This document shows, one piece after another, positions 46,205 through 55,718 of a DNA stretch of 64,000 nucleotides. Position 1 is the stretch's first letter, and the number at the start of each line of letters is the position of its first letter. The notes under the pieces are model-generated. The model ran no database searches. It was not told the origin of the DNA and saw only the letters and a list, made by a program, of their open reading frames with translations. The translations under genes were made by a program, and so were the position numbers. Source of the DNA: Alysiella filiformis (lineage in GTDB: Bacteria; Pseudomonadota; Gammaproteobacteria; Burkholderiales; Neisseriaceae); assembly GCF_014054525.1 (NCBI RefSeq), contig NZ_CP059564.1, positions 1,498,357 through 1,562,356 on the forward strand, written 5' to 3'.

Positions 46205-46241
46205 CAAAAAGGCGGATAATGGCATTTTATCCGCCTTTTTG
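46205..46241. terminator. Bidirectional terminator between purK and fnr
   Basis: Perfect 15-bp arms CAAAAAGGCGGATAA and TTATCCGCCTTTTTG around a 7-base loop, between convergent genes, directly at the purK stop. Confidence 0.92.
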
Positions 46242-46261
46242 TGTTTTCAGGCTGCCTGAAA

Positions 46262-46999
46262 TCAAATCACATCGGATTTACCCGAGCAGCCTGCCACCAA
46301 ATCTTTCAATGCACGGGCTTGCAAAATTTGAATGTGTTTGTGTTCCACCGAAATCCAGCCTTCTTGGTTGAAACGCGACAAGGTTCGGCTGACCGTTTCC
46401 AGTTTCAAACCCAAATAGCTGCCAATTTCCTCGCGCGACATACGCAAAATGAAATCGTTGGCGGCAAAACCGCGCGTTTGCAAACGTTGTGATAAATTCA
46501 GCAAAAATGCCGCCAAACGCTCTTCGGCGCGCATATTGCCCAACATCATCATCACATTTTGGTCGCGTATGATTTCTCGGCTCATCAGGCGCATAAAATG
46601 CGTTTGCAGGCTGGGTACGCGCTTGACCAAATCTTCCATACGCGCAAAGGGCAATTCACACACTTCGCTGTCTTCCAGCGCAATGGCATCGTTGATGTAG
46701 ATGTTGTTGCCGATGCCGTCCATGCCCATCAGTTCGCCCGACATGAAAAAGCCCGTAACTTGGTCGCGCCCATCTTGCGTGCCAACGGTGGTTTTGAAAA
46801 AGCCCGTGCGTATGGCAAACAGCGACACAAAAGTTTCGCCAGCGTGAAACAGGTAATCGCCTTTTTTTAAGCGGCGACTTTGGCGAATCACGCTATTGAG
46901 TTGTTCCAAATCGTGTTTGTGTAAACCAACAGGCAGGCAAAGTTCGCGTAATGAACATTCTGAACACTGGGTTTTGATGTGCAAAATTGGGTTCGCCAT
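46262..46999 (-). CDS. fnr: FNR-type oxygen-sensing transcription regulator
   Basis: 245 residues from MANPILHIKTQC. Four iron-sulfur cysteines: Cys12, Cys15, Cys21 (C-x2-C-x5-C, as in Escherichia FNR) and Cys114. A cyclic-nucleotide-type beta roll is followed by a CRP-type helix-turn-helix with recognition helix ETVSRTLSRF. Under low oxygen the [4Fe-4S] dimer binds TTGAT-N4-ATCAA. Such a site lies between this gene and the divergent hemN, so it probably controls both. Confidence 0.96.
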   Translation of the reverse strand: MANPILHIKTQCSECSLRELCLPVGLHKHDLEQLNSVIRQSRRLKKGDYLFHAGETFVSLFAIRTGFFKTTVGTQDGRDQVTGFFMSGELMGMDGIGNNIYINDAIALEDSEVCELPFARMEDLVKRVPSLQTHFMRLMSREIIRDQNVMMMLGNMRAEERLAAFLLNLSQRLQTRGFAANDFILRMSREEIGSYLGLKLETVSRTLSRFNQEGWISVEHKHIQILQARALKDLVAGCSGKSDVI

Positions 47000-47058
47000 G
47001 ATGAATTTAAGCCCATTTTTCAAAAATTTTTAAAAACAAATACACAGAACGGCTGATT

Positions 47059-47072
47059 TTGATACAAATCAA
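47059..47072. promoter_or_regulatory. FNR binding site between fnr and hemN
   Basis: TTGATACAAATCAA is an exact match to the FNR consensus TTGAT-N4-ATCAA. It is 60 bp from the fnr start and 102 bp from the hemN start. Activation of hemN and autoregulation of fnr are both plausible. Confidence 0.85.
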
Positions 47073-47173
47073 AGCGAGTATATTTAAATCGCGCTATTTT
47101 AACAAATTTTCCCCAAATTCGCCCAAAATCTTTAAAATAGCCTTTCTTAAAATGAAAACCGATACACAAATCC

Positions 47174-48580
47174 ATGAAAACAATCACAATTACACAAGAA
47201 AATCACACGCTGTTTGATTTTGACCGCGATTTAATCGCCAGTTTGCCTGCCAGTGGTCCACGTTACACATCGTATCCCACCGCCGACCGCTTTCATGTGG
47301 GTTTCAGGCAGCCTGAATATGAAAACACTTTGGCAAAAACCTTTAAAAACAATCTTGAACCTGTTTCATTGTATGTGCATATTCCGTTTTGCAATGTGAT
47401 TTGCTACTACTGCGGCTGCAATAAAGTCATCACCAAAGACACGCGCAAAGCCGATGAATATTTGCTTTATTTGGAAAAAGAAATGGCTTTGCTGCAACCG
47501 CATTTGCACGGCAAACGCCCTTTGGCGCAACTGCATTTTGGTGGCGGCACCCCCACTTTTTTGAACGATGAACAGTTGGAGCGCGTGTTCAAAATGATAC
47601 GCGAACATTTTGAATTGCTGCCCGATGGCGAATATTCCATTGAAATTGACCCGCGCAAAGTCAGCCGTGAAAGCGTGTTCAAATTGGGCAAATTGGGTTT
47701 CAATCGCATGAGCGTGGGCATTCAGGATTTTGACCCCAAAGTTCAGGCAGCCGTAAACCGCATTCAAACCGTTGAAGAAACAAAAGAAGTGATAGACGCG
47801 GCGCGTGAGGCAGGTTTCAAATCCATCAGCGTGGATTTGATTTACGGCTTGCCACACCAAACGGTGGAAAGCATCAAACCCACTTTGGATACGGTGCTGT
47901 CGGAACTCAATCCCGACCGTTTGGCTTTGTATCATTACGCGCATTTGCCGCACATTTTTAAGCCACAACGCCGCATTGACACCAATGCCGTGCCGTCTAG
48001 CGAAGAAAAATTGGACATTTTGCAATATGCCGTGCATTTGTTGGACGAAAAAGGCTATGTTTTCATTGGCATGGACCATTTTGCCAAACCCGAAGATGAG
48101 CTTGCCATTGCGCTGAAACAAGGGCGATTGCAACGCAATTTCCAAGGCTATTCCACCCATGCCGATTGCGATTTGGTGGCGATTGGTGTGAGCAGCATTG
48201 GCAAGGTGGGCAACACATACAGCCAAAATGAAAAAGAGTTGCCCGAATATTATGCCGCTTTGGATGCAGGACATTTGCCCATTTTGCGCGGCTATGAGTT
48301 GAACGATGACGATGTGTTGCGCCGCCAAATCATTCAAGATTTGATGTGCCGTTTTGCGCTGGAATTGTCGGAATATGGGGTTGATTTTGCGGATTATTTT
48401 GCCGATGAAATGCACGATTTGGGCAATATGGCAAAACTCGGCTTGATTGAGTGGAATGCGGTTTCAGGCAGCCTGAAAGTAACGCCCAAAGGTCGTTTTT
48501 TGATTCGCAATATTGCCATGATTTTTGATTACCACTTGCGCCACAAAGAAACGCAAGCCAAATATTCGCAAACGGTGTAA
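47174..48580 (+). CDS. hemN: Oxygen-independent coproporphyrinogen III oxidase
   Basis: 468 residues. Radical SAM cluster motif in PFCNVICYYCGCN (Cys73, Cys77, Cys80, with Cys82 next), RYTSYPTADRFHVGF at the N-terminus, GGGTPTFL and a C-terminal HemN domain. It decarboxylates coproporphyrinogen III without oxygen for anaerobic haem synthesis. Its place across an FNR site from fnr fits anaerobic induction. Uptake sequences lie inside the frame (read as FRQPE and SGSLK). Confidence 0.97.
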   Translation: MKTITITQENHTLFDFDRDLIASLPASGPRYTSYPTADRFHVGFRQPEYENTLAKTFKNNLEPVSLYVHIPFCNVICYYCGCNKVITKDTRKADEYLLYLEKEMALLQPHLHGKRPLAQLHFGGGTPTFLNDEQLERVFKMIREHFELLPDGEYSIEIDPRKVSRESVFKLGKLGFNRMSVGIQDFDPKVQAAVNRIQTVEETKEVIDAAREAGFKSISVDLIYGLPHQTVESIKPTLDTVLSELNPDRLALYHYAHLPHIFKPQRRIDTNAVPSSEEKLDILQYAVHLLDEKGYVFIGMDHFAKPEDELAIALKQGRLQRNFQGYSTHADCDLVAIGVSSIGKVGNTYSQNEKELPEYYAALDAGHLPILRGYELNDDDVLRRQIIQDLMCRFALELSEYGVDFADYFADEMHDLGNMAKLGLIEWNAVSGSLKVTPKGRFLIRNIAMIFDYHLRHKETQAKYSQTV

Positions 48581-48590
48581 AAAAACAGGC

Positions 48591-48858
48591 TGAAACCTGT
48601 GCAAAACCCACTTTTAAATTGATGTAGGGGCGGATTTTATATCCGCCCCTTTTCAATTTAGGTTTCATGCATTTCAAAATAGGACAAGTGTAGGGTGCAA
48701 CTTGTTGCACCATTTTCCTGATAAAACATGGATTTGGTGCAACAAGTTGCACCCTACATGGTGTTTCATTTTGTATTGATAAAAATAAAAATTTCTGCAA
48801 GTTTAAACAGGGCAGATATGAAATCTGCCCCTACGAATTGAGTTTTGCAAAAGTTTCA
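48591..48858. repeat. 268-bp inverted-repeat element with internal GGTGCAAC palindromes
   Basis: Ends TGAAACCTGTGCAAAAC and (inverted) TGAAACTTTTGCAAAAC. Just inside each is a hairpin with GGGGCGGAT/ATCCGCCCC (48627-48649) or GGCAGAT/ATCTGCC (48811-48829). In the centre two perfect 24-bp inverted arms (48689-48712, 48735-48758) each contain the palindrome GGTGCAACTTGTTGCACC. No gene is present. Ends and outer hairpins match those around the IS630-type element at 62.1-63.2 kb. It fills the 300-bp gap between the convergent hemN and cysK. Flanking GGC on both sides could be a 3-bp target duplication. Confidence 0.8.
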
Positions 48859-48880
48859 GGCAGCCTGAAATCCAATTCAA

Positions 48881-49813
48881 TTATGCCAAATCTTGAAACA
48901 AAGGCGTGGACAAATAACGTTCGCCATAAGAAGGCAACACCACCACAATCAATTTGCCTGCATTTTCAGGTTTGGCAGCCAACTGCAATGCCGCCCACAC
49001 CGCCGCACCCGATGAAATGCCCACCAGCACACCCTCTTTTTGCGCCATATCACGCGCGGTGGCAAAAGCCGCCTCGTTGGGTACTTGAATGATGCCGTCA
49101 TACACTGCCGTGTTCAATGCTTTGGGGATAAAGCCTGCGCCAATGCCCTGAATGGGGTGAGGTCCTTTTTGTCCACCGCTCAACACGGGCGAGGCTTCTG
49201 GCTCAACCGCAAAAACCTGCACATTGGGGTTTTTCGCTTTCAGGGTTTCGCCCACGCCAGTGATGGTGCCGCCTGTGCCAACGCCAGCCACGAAAATGTC
49301 CACTTTACCGTCTGTGTCGCGCCAAATTTCTTCGGCGGTGGTGTGGCGGTGGATTTCGGGATTGGCAGGATTTTCAAACTGTTGTGGCATAAAATACACA
49401 TCAGGATTGCTGTTTACCAATTCTTGTGCTTTGGCAATCGCACCGCCCATGCCTTCGGAGGCAGGGGTCAAAACCAATTCTGCACCGTAAGCGCGTAAAA
49501 GCATACGGCGTTCTTGGCTCATGCTTTCGGGCATGGTAATGACCAATTTGTAGCCTTTTGCCGCGCAAACCATTGCCAAGCCAATGCCTGTGTTGCCCGA
49601 AGTGGGTTCAACAATAATGGTATTGGCTTTGATTTTGCCTGCTTTTTCGGCATCGGCAATCATGGCGGCGGCAATGCGGTCTTTCACGCTGCTGGCTGGA
49701 TTGAAAAATTCCAATTTGGCAACGATTTTGGCAGGCAAATTTTCGCTGACGCGATTGAGTTGCACCAAAGGGGTGTTGCCGATTAAGTCGGTGATGTTGT
49801 TGGCAATATTCAT
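48881..49813 (-). CDS. cysK: Cysteine synthase A
   Basis: 310 residues from [20 protein letters not shown], preceded by GGAAAAG; the upstream TTG three codons earlier is less likely. PLP Lys44 in [32 protein letters not shown] and [17 protein letters not shown] are O-acetylserine sulfhydrylase signatures. It makes cysteine from O-acetylserine and sulfide. A long non-coding region with a palindrome lies upstream. Confidence 0.96.
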   Translation of the reverse strand: MNIANNITDLIGNTPLVQLNRVSENLPAKIVAKLEFFNPASSVKDRIAAAMIADAEKAGKIKANTIIVEPTSGNTGIGLAMVCAAKGYKLVITMPESMSQERRMLLRAYGAELVLTPASEGMGGAIAKAQELVNSNPDVYFMPQQFENPANPEIHRHTTAEEIWRDTDGKVDIFVAGVGTGGTITGVGETLKAKNPNVQVFAVEPEASPVLSGGQKGPHPIQGIGAGFIPKALNTAVYDGIIQVPNEAAFATARDMAQKEGVLVGISSGAAVWAALQLAAKPENAGKLIVVVLPSYGERYLSTPLFQDLA

Positions 49814-49900
49814 CTTTTCCAAATCCTTATTCTTGATAAAAAAACAAATGGCATTCTAAAAGCAAAGCAGGCAAAAAACAAATAATTTATCTGACTTTGG

Positions 49901-49921
49901 TTTAGAAGTGGTACTTCTAAA
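49901..49921. promoter_or_regulatory. Palindrome upstream of cysK, possible operator
   Basis: TTTAGAAGT and ACTTCTAAA, perfect 9-bp arms with a 3-base spacer, 88 bp upstream of the cysK start. The size suits a dimeric regulator, but I cannot assign one. It has no T-run and is unlikely to be a terminator. Confidence 0.4.
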
Positions 49922-49984
49922 TGGCAAAAAATGCGCTAAATAACGCGAATTCGGGATAAAAGTGATTGATAAATTGAAGTAACT

Positions 49985-50063
49985 TTACCCCCTCTCATTG
50001 TGGAAGAGGGTATGTGTTCAACAAGACCTCTCTCCAATTCTCTCCCATAGGGATAGAGAGCTG
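49985..50063. repeat. Degenerate REP-like inverted repeat, copy 2
   Basis: ACCCCCTCTCATTGTGGAAG faces CTCTCTCCAATTCTCTCCCA with several substitutions relative to copies at 44.9 and 56.8 kb. It is part of a 406-bp region (49814-50219) between divergent cysK and hscA that holds no gene. Confidence 0.6.
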
Positions 50064-50219
50064 GTTTGTTGGCAAATTAACCGTTACTTACCCCAAGTTC
50101 ACGTTAAATAAAGACAAACAGCCCCATAAATCCACTTTTCAGGCTGCCTGAAAAACCGACAAATGCACTCAACAATGCTAAAATACGCACCGTTAAAAAT
50201 ACACATCAAGGAACAAATC

Positions 50220-52082
50220 ATGGCTTTATTGCAAATTGCCGAACCGAATATGTCTGCTGCGCCCCATCAACACCGTTTGGCGGTGGGCATTGATTTGGGG
50301 ACGACCAACAGCTTGGTTGCCACCGTTAAAAGCGGTGCAGCGAGCTGTTTGCCAGATGAAACAGGTGCGGTTGCCGTGCCATCGGTGGTGCGTTATTTGG
50401 GCGATGATAATGCGGTTGTGGGAAAAAAAGCCCTTGAACAACAAAAACTTGACCCGCAAAACACCATTTCATCTGCCAAACGTTTAATTGGGCGCACACT
50501 GCCTGAAATTGACACCACGCATTTGCCCTATCGTTTTGGCGCGTCAGACAAAATCATTGAATTGCAAACCAAAAATGGTTTAAAAACCCCCATTGAAGTG
50601 TCTGCCGACATTTTGCGTGTGTTGAAAGACCGTGCCGAGCAATCGTTGGGGGGCGATTTGGTGGGCGCGGTGATTACCGTGCCAGCCTATTTTGATGACG
50701 CGCAACGCCAAGCCACCAAAGACGCGGCACGTTTGGCAGGTTTGAACGTGTTGCGTTTGCTCAACGAACCCACCGCCGCCGCCATTGCCTACGGTTTGGA
50801 CAACGCCGCCGAAGGCACGTTTGTGGTGTACGATTTGGGTGGCGGCACGTTTGACGTTTCCGTGTTGCAGCTTTCCAAAGGCTTGTTTGAAGTGAAGGCA
50901 ACGGGTGGCAATTCTGCTTTGGGTGGCGATGATTTTGACCACCGCTTGTTTTGCCATATTGTTGAAAAACATCAACTTTCCATTACCGATGAACGCGATG
51001 TGCAACTGTTGTTTGGTTTGGTTCGCGCTGCCAAAGAAGCGTTGAGCAGGCTGCCTGAAACCGAAATCGCCACCGAATTGCAAGACGGTACGCCACTTCG
51101 CACCGTCATCACACGCGCTGAATTTCACGCGTTGACCCAGCATTTGGTCGCCAAAACCCTTGAACCTGTTAAGCAAGCCCTGAAAGACGCTGGCGTGTCC
51201 AAATCCGACATCAAAGGCGTGATTATGGTGGGCGGTGCCACGCGCATGTTGCACGTTCAACAGGCGGTGGGCGCGTTTTTTGGGCAAACGCCACTCAATA
51301 ATTTGAATCCCGATGAGGTGGTGGCTTTGGGTGCAGCCATGCAAGCCAATGTTTTGGCTGGCAATAAAAACGATGGCGAATGGCTGTTGTTGGACGTAAC
51401 ACCGCTTTCTTTGGGCTTGGAAACGTATGGCGGGCTGGCTGAAAAAATCATTCCGCGCAACAGCACTTTGCCCACCGCGCGCGCCCAAGAATTTACCACT
51501 TTCAAAGACGGTCAAACCGCCATGACCATTCATGTGGTGCAGGGCGAACGCGAATTGGTTTCAGACTGCCGCAGTTTGGCGAAATTCACTTTGCGTGGCA
51601 TTCCGCCCATGGTGGCTGGCGCGGCGCGGATTCGCGTTACGTTTCAGGTAGATGCCGATGGTTTGTTGTCGGTGTCGGCGCGTGAGCAAACCACAGGCGT
51701 TCAAGCGCAAATTGAAGTGAAACCATCTTACGGTTTGGACGATGACACGATTATGAATATGTTGCGCGACAGCATGAGCAACGCCAAAGACGATGCCATT
51801 GCCCGCGCCCGTGCCGAAGCCAAAGTGGAGGCAGAAGGCTTGATTGGCGCAATTCAGGCAGCCCTAACTTTGGACAGCGATTTATTGAGTGCCGATGAAA
51901 TCCAAAAAATCAATGGTTTAATGGATAAGTTGAACGCCAGTTTGCCCACGCACACCGCCGAGCAAATCCGCGCGATGATTCACGATTTGTCGCACGCCAC
52001 CGATGATTTTGCCGCCAAACGCATGGACAGAAACATTCAGCGCATGTTGCAAGGGCAAAATGTGGCGGATTTGAATGTTTGA
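50220..52082 (+). CDS. hscA: Fe-S cluster chaperone HscA
   Basis: 620 residues from [19 protein letters not shown], after AAGGA; Escherichia HscA is 616. Hsp70 motifs: [50 protein letters not shown] and the substrate domain [16 protein letters not shown]. The N-terminal AEP element and the sequence divergence from DnaK mark HscA, which with HscB drives cluster transfer from IscU. No isc or hscB gene is near: it stands alone between repeats. Confidence 0.94.
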   Translation: MALLQIAEPNMSAAPHQHRLAVGIDLGTTNSLVATVKSGAASCLPDETGAVAVPSVVRYLGDDNAVVGKKALEQQKLDPQNTISSAKRLIGRTLPEIDTTHLPYRFGASDKIIELQTKNGLKTPIEVSADILRVLKDRAEQSLGGDLVGAVITVPAYFDDAQRQATKDAARLAGLNVLRLLNEPTAAAIAYGLDNAAEGTFVVYDLGGGTFDVSVLQLSKGLFEVKATGGNSALGGDDFDHRLFCHIVEKHQLSITDERDVQLLFGLVRAAKEALSRLPETEIATELQDGTPLRTVITRAEFHALTQHLVAKTLEPVKQALKDAGVSKSDIKGVIMVGGATRMLHVQQAVGAFFGQTPLNNLNPDEVVALGAAMQANVLAGNKNDGEWLLLDVTPLSLGLETYGGLAEKIIPRNSTLPTARAQEFTTFKDGQTAMTIHVVQGERELVSDCRSLAKFTLRGIPPMVAGAARIRVTFQVDADGLLSVSAREQTTGVQAQIEVKPSYGLDDDTIMNMLRDSMSNAKDDAIARARAEAKVEAEGLIGAIQAALTLDSDLLSADEIQKINGLMDKLNASLPTHTAEQIRAMIHDLSHATDDFAAKRMDRNIQRMLQGQNVADLNV

Positions 52083-52098
52083 TTGTGTATGAAATGGT

Positions 52099-52133
52099 TT
52101 CAGGCAGCCCAACACCAAATTGGGCTGCCTGAA
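52099..52133. terminator. Hairpin between hscA and the DASS transporter gene
   Basis: Perfect 14-bp arms TTCAGGCAGCCCAA and TTGGGCTGCCTGAA with a 7-base loop. Derived from two uptake-like sequences. No clear T-run, so termination is probable but not certain. Confidence 0.6.
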
Positions 52134-52149
52134 CATTTGATTGATGCGT

Positions 52150-53616
52150 TTACCAATAATTCAAGATTTTCCACCACACGCCGCCAACCACGGCAAACAC
52201 GATGAAATTGACCACGCTCATGATGAAACCTGCTTTCCACCATTCACCCATGGTGGTGTAGCCCGAACCAAACACAACGGGCGATGTGCCTGTGGCGTAG
52301 TGGGTCAAACTCATCATCAGGCTGGACGCAGCCGCAAACATCAAAGCCGTGAGCATGGGTGGCGAACCCAAAGAAATGGCTGCCCCCAAAAATGCCCCAA
52401 ACATGGCGGTAATGTGGGCGGTGGTGCTGGCAAAGAAATAGTGCGCGTACATGTACGCCAATACCAGCAGCAAACCTGCCATCATGCCACTGACACCAAA
52501 ACCGCCAATGGTCGTTTCAAGGCTGCCTGAAAACCATTTAATCACGCCCAATTTGTTCAAATAAGTTGCCATCATGATTAAAGCACCAAACCAAATAATG
52601 GTGTCCCAAGCACTTTTTTCTTTCAAAATATCGTCCCAAGTCAAGACGTTGCTCAACAGCAGTAAACTCAATCCAATGAATGCCGTGGCGGTGGCATTGA
52701 CCGCATAGGCTTTGCCCAACAGCATTTCAGGCACACCCGCCCACAGCAGCAACAAAATCACAAAAATCGCCAACATGATTTTTTCATCAAGCGACATTTT
52801 GCCCATTTGCGCCAATTTTTCTTTGGCAAAAGCAACCGCATTGGGGGTTTCTTTGATTTCAGGCGGATAAAGCCAATACAGCACCAAAGGCATTAAGGCA
52901 AACGCCACCAAACCCGGTACCAGCATCGCCCAAGCCCACGCGCCCCAACTTAAACGAAAATCGCTGCCCACCACTTCCGCAATCAAATTCACCACCAAAG
53001 GATTGGGCGCGGTGGCGGTAATGAACATGGTGGAACTGATGGGATTGGAATGGTAATTGACCAATGCCAAATATTTGCCCATGTGTTTTTCGGTGCCTTT
53101 TTCGGGGTCGGAATCGTAGCTGCCTGCAATGGATTTCATAATGGGGTGCATGATTGCGCCACCGCGAGCCGTGTTGCTGGGTGTAACAGGCGCAAGCAGC
53201 AATTCGGATAATGCCAAACTGTATCCAATCCCCAAGGTTTTTTTGCCAAACACGGCAATGAATAAATAAGCGATTCGCGCCCCCAAGCCCGTTTTCAGCA
53301 AACCGCGTGAAATCATGATGGCAATACCAATTAACCAAATCAACGAATTGGCATACGATGACAAAGCATGGTCTATGGCTTGACTGGGTTTATCTGCCGT
53401 AACCCCCGATACCGCCACCAACATCACCGCCACAATGGACATCGCACCAATGGGCATGGCTTTGCCAATAATCGCCGCAATCACGCCCACAAACATCGCC
53501 AACAAATGCCAACCTTGTGGCGATACGCCTTCGGGTATCGGGCTGAACCAGATTATCAATGCCAGCGCAATGGCAATCAGGGTGGGAATGGGTTTGAAAC
53601 CCAATTCGCGTTTCAT
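52150..53616 (-). CDS. DASS family anion:sodium symporter (dicarboxylate or related)
   Basis: 488 residues, about twelve membrane helices. The two SNT-type substrate loops are LLAPVTPSNTARGGAIMHPIM and the later SLTHYATGTSPVVFGSGYT, as in the CitT/YflS/SodiT branch of SLC13. Members carry malate, 2-oxoglutarate, citrate or tartrate. Which one is not clear here. Start preceded by GGAGAA. Monocistronic between convergent hscA and divergent dppA. Confidence 0.92.
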   Translation of the reverse strand: MKRELGFKPIPTLIAIALALIIWFSPIPEGVSPQGWHLLAMFVGVIAAIIGKAMPIGAMSIVAVMLVAVSGVTADKPSQAIDHALSSYANSLIWLIGIAIMISRGLLKTGLGARIAYLFIAVFGKKTLGIGYSLALSELLLAPVTPSNTARGGAIMHPIMKSIAGSYDSDPEKGTEKHMGKYLALVNYHSNPISSTMFITATAPNPLVVNLIAEVVGSDFRLSWGAWAWAMLVPGLVAFALMPLVLYWLYPPEIKETPNAVAFAKEKLAQMGKMSLDEKIMLAIFVILLLLWAGVPEMLLGKAYAVNATATAFIGLSLLLLSNVLTWDDILKEKSAWDTIIWFGALIMMATYLNKLGVIKWFSGSLETTIGGFGVSGMMAGLLLVLAYMYAHYFFASTTAHITAMFGAFLGAAISLGSPPMLTALMFAAASSLMMSLTHYATGTSPVVFGSGYTTMGEWWKAGFIMSVVNFIVFAVVGGVWWKILNYW

Positions 53617-53828
53617 AAAATTCTCCTTATCTGTGTTGTGAAACTGGGTGTAATTGTACGCTTTTGCGACCCGAGTGCATTTGTGTTAGCGCAAATTTTT
53701 TTTTGGGTGGGGGAAATTTTGTTTCAGGCAGCCTGAAAATCACCAAAAATCAATCCCATTTTCGTGTGGTTTTCCTGCTGAAAAAGGCGCTTTATCATAA
53801 AATATCGCAAATAAACGCAATTTAACAC

Positions 53829-53858
53829 TTTACGAACAAATCTAAACTCGTTTATATT
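53829..53858 (+). promoter_or_regulatory. Possible sigma-70 promoter of dppA
   Basis: TTTACG, 18 bp, TATATT, ending 51 bp before the dppA start. Only moderately close to consensus. The rest of the 293-bp gap between the transporter gene and dppA (53617-53909) holds one uptake sequence (about 53723) and A/T-rich DNA, no gene. Confidence 0.4.
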
Positions 53859-53909
53859 ACAACTTATTTCTTGTAACCCAATTTCAAACCCTGATAAAGG
53901 AATGGCATC

Positions 53910-55574
53910 ATGACAAAAAAAATGGTCTCACAACTCAGCGTATTGGCAGCCAGCCTGATGTTGGCGGCTTGCGGTGGTGGCAACAACGCCCAATCCACCG
54001 CGCCCGCGTCTGGCGAAACCGCCAAAACCGCCCCAGCCAGCAGTTCAGGCAGCAAAACCTTGGTTTACTGCTCCGAAGGCAGCCCAAGCGGTTTTGACCC
54101 TGCGCAATGGACGGACGGCACGTCTTTTGATGCCAGCGCATACCCCATTTACAATGGATTGGTGCAATTCCCACGCAATGGCACCGAAATTCAGCCAGCC
54201 CTAGCCGAAAAATGGGACATTTCCGAAGACAACAAAACCTACACCTTCCATTTGCGCAAAGGCGTGAAATTCCACAGCAACGAAAGTTTTACCCCATCGC
54301 GTGAATTCAATGCCGATGATGTGGTGTTCACATTCAAGCGTTTGAGCGACCCCAATTTTGCATTCAACAAAGCCTATCCAACCGAATTTCCTTACGCGGT
54401 AGATATGGGGCTGCCTGACAACATCGCCAATGTGGAAAAAGTGGACGATTACACCGTCAAAATCACATTAAAAGAAGTGGACGCGCCATTTTTGCAAAAC
54501 ATTGCCATGCCTTTTGCCTACATCGGTTCGGCTGAATATGCCGACAAATTGGAAAAAGCAGGCAAAGCGGCAGATTACAATACCCAGCCCATTGGCACAG
54601 GTCCATTCAAATTCGTTTCCTACAATAAAGATTCGCAAATTCGCTATGCCAAACACGCCGATTATTGGAATGTGAACGATGTGCATATTGACAATTTGGT
54701 GTTTGCCATTACCAAAGATTCAGCCGTTCGCGCTCAAAAAGTGGCGGCTGGCGAATGCCACGTTTCCGCTTATCCCAAAACCGCCGAAGTGGAAGCCGCG
54801 AAAAAAGCAGGTAAAATCAATATCATTGAACAATCGGGCTTTAACTTGGGCTATGTGGGCTACAATGTGGAAAAAGCCCCATTCAAAGATTTGAAAGTGC
54901 GTCAGGCTTTGGACATGGCGATTAACCGCGATGCGATTATCAATGCCGTGTATCAAGGTGCAGGTAAAGCCGCCACCAACCCCATGCCCCCAACGCAATG
55001 GAGTTACAACGACACCCTGAAAAACGCCCCTTATGATGTGGAAAAAGCCAAATCCCTGTTAGCCGAAGCAGGCATCAAAGAAGGCACGGAAATTGAATTG
55101 TGGGCAATGCCTGTGCAACGCCCCTACAATCCCAATGCCAAATTGATGTCGGAAATGATTCAGGCAGACTGGGCGAAAATCGGTTTGAAAACCAAAATCG
55201 TCAGCTACGAATGGGGCGAATATCTGAAACGCCTGAAAAATGGCGAAGGTGGGGCATACTTAATGGGTTGGACGGGCGACAATGGCGACCCCGACAACTG
55301 GTTGGGCAATTTATTGACTTGTAAAGCAAAAGGCAGCAATTATTCCCGTTTCTGCCATGCCGAGTTTGACAAATTGGTCAATGACGCGCGTGTGCTGACC
55401 GACAAAGCCCAACGTGAAGACAAATACAAACAAGCCCAAGTGATTTTCAAAGAACAATTACCTTGGACAACCATGGCGCATTCGGTGGTAACTGTGTTTA
55501 CCGCGAAAAATGTACAAGGCTTTGAAATCAGCCCATTTGGTAATATGCGTTTTGATGGCGTGAAAGTGGAATGA
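53910..55574 (+). CDS. dppA: Dipeptide/oligopeptide ABC transporter substrate-binding lipoprotein
   Basis: 554 residues, SBP family 5. Signal peptide with lipobox LAAC-G, so it is a lipoprotein, unlike periplasmic Escherichia DppA. KTLVYCSEGSPSGFDPAQWTDGTSFDASAYPIYNGLV and FSFKR-like VVFTFKRLSDPNF are typical of DppA-type binders. It presents peptides to DppBCDF encoded downstream. A run of eight A residues lies in codons 2-4. A terminator hairpin separates it from dppB. Confidence 0.94.
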   Translation: MTKKMVSQLSVLAASLMLAACGGGNNAQSTAPASGETAKTAPASSSGSKTLVYCSEGSPSGFDPAQWTDGTSFDASAYPIYNGLVQFPRNGTEIQPALAEKWDISEDNKTYTFHLRKGVKFHSNESFTPSREFNADDVVFTFKRLSDPNFAFNKAYPTEFPYAVDMGLPDNIANVEKVDDYTVKITLKEVDAPFLQNIAMPFAYIGSAEYADKLEKAGKAADYNTQPIGTGPFKFVSYNKDSQIRYAKHADYWNVNDVHIDNLVFAITKDSAVRAQKVAAGECHVSAYPKTAEVEAAKKAGKINIIEQSGFNLGYVGYNVEKAPFKDLKVRQALDMAINRDAIINAVYQGAGKAATNPMPPTQWSYNDTLKNAPYDVEKAKSLLAEAGIKEGTEIELWAMPVQRPYNPNAKLMSEMIQADWAKIGLKTKIVSYEWGEYLKRLKNGEGGAYLMGWTGDNGDPDNWLGNLLTCKAKGSNYSRFCHAEFDKLVNDARVLTDKAQREDKYKQAQVIFKEQLPWTTMAHSVVTVFTAKNVQGFEISPFGNMRFDGVKVE

Positions 55575-55603
55575 TGTTGCTCGCCACCCCATGCTAAAAT
55601 GAC

Positions 55604-55640
55604 AACCGCCGCCGCTTTGGGATTGCGGCGGTGGTTTTTT
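55604..55640 (+). terminator. Terminator between dppA and dppB
   Basis: GC-rich arms AACCGCCGCCGC and GCGGCGGTGGTT (one G-T pair) with a 9-base loop, followed by TTTT. Partial read-through would give more binding protein than transporter. Confidence 0.85.
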
Positions 55641-55718
55641 GATGTTGAGCCGTTTTCAGGCAGCCTGAAAACCCAATCCCCCCAATCTAAAAACAAAAAA
55701 CAAGAACGCGAGCCAACC

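Noticed and set aside
47366-48415. 349-codon minus-strand frame opposite hemN
   Set aside because: hemN accounts fully for the region; the antisense frame has no recognisable features.
48689-48758. Central inverted repeat of the 48.7-kb element as a terminator for hemN
   Set aside because: It has no T-run and each arm is itself palindromic; it belongs to a dispersed element, although it might slow transcription.
49823-50162. Small RNA or riboswitch in the cysK-hscA gap
   Set aside because: Apart from a palindrome and a degraded repeat I see no conserved riboswitch core, and cannot support an RNA gene.
50580-51533. 317-codon minus-strand frame opposite hscA
   Set aside because: Shadow of the Hsp70 gene with low-complexity His/Gln composition and no start signal.
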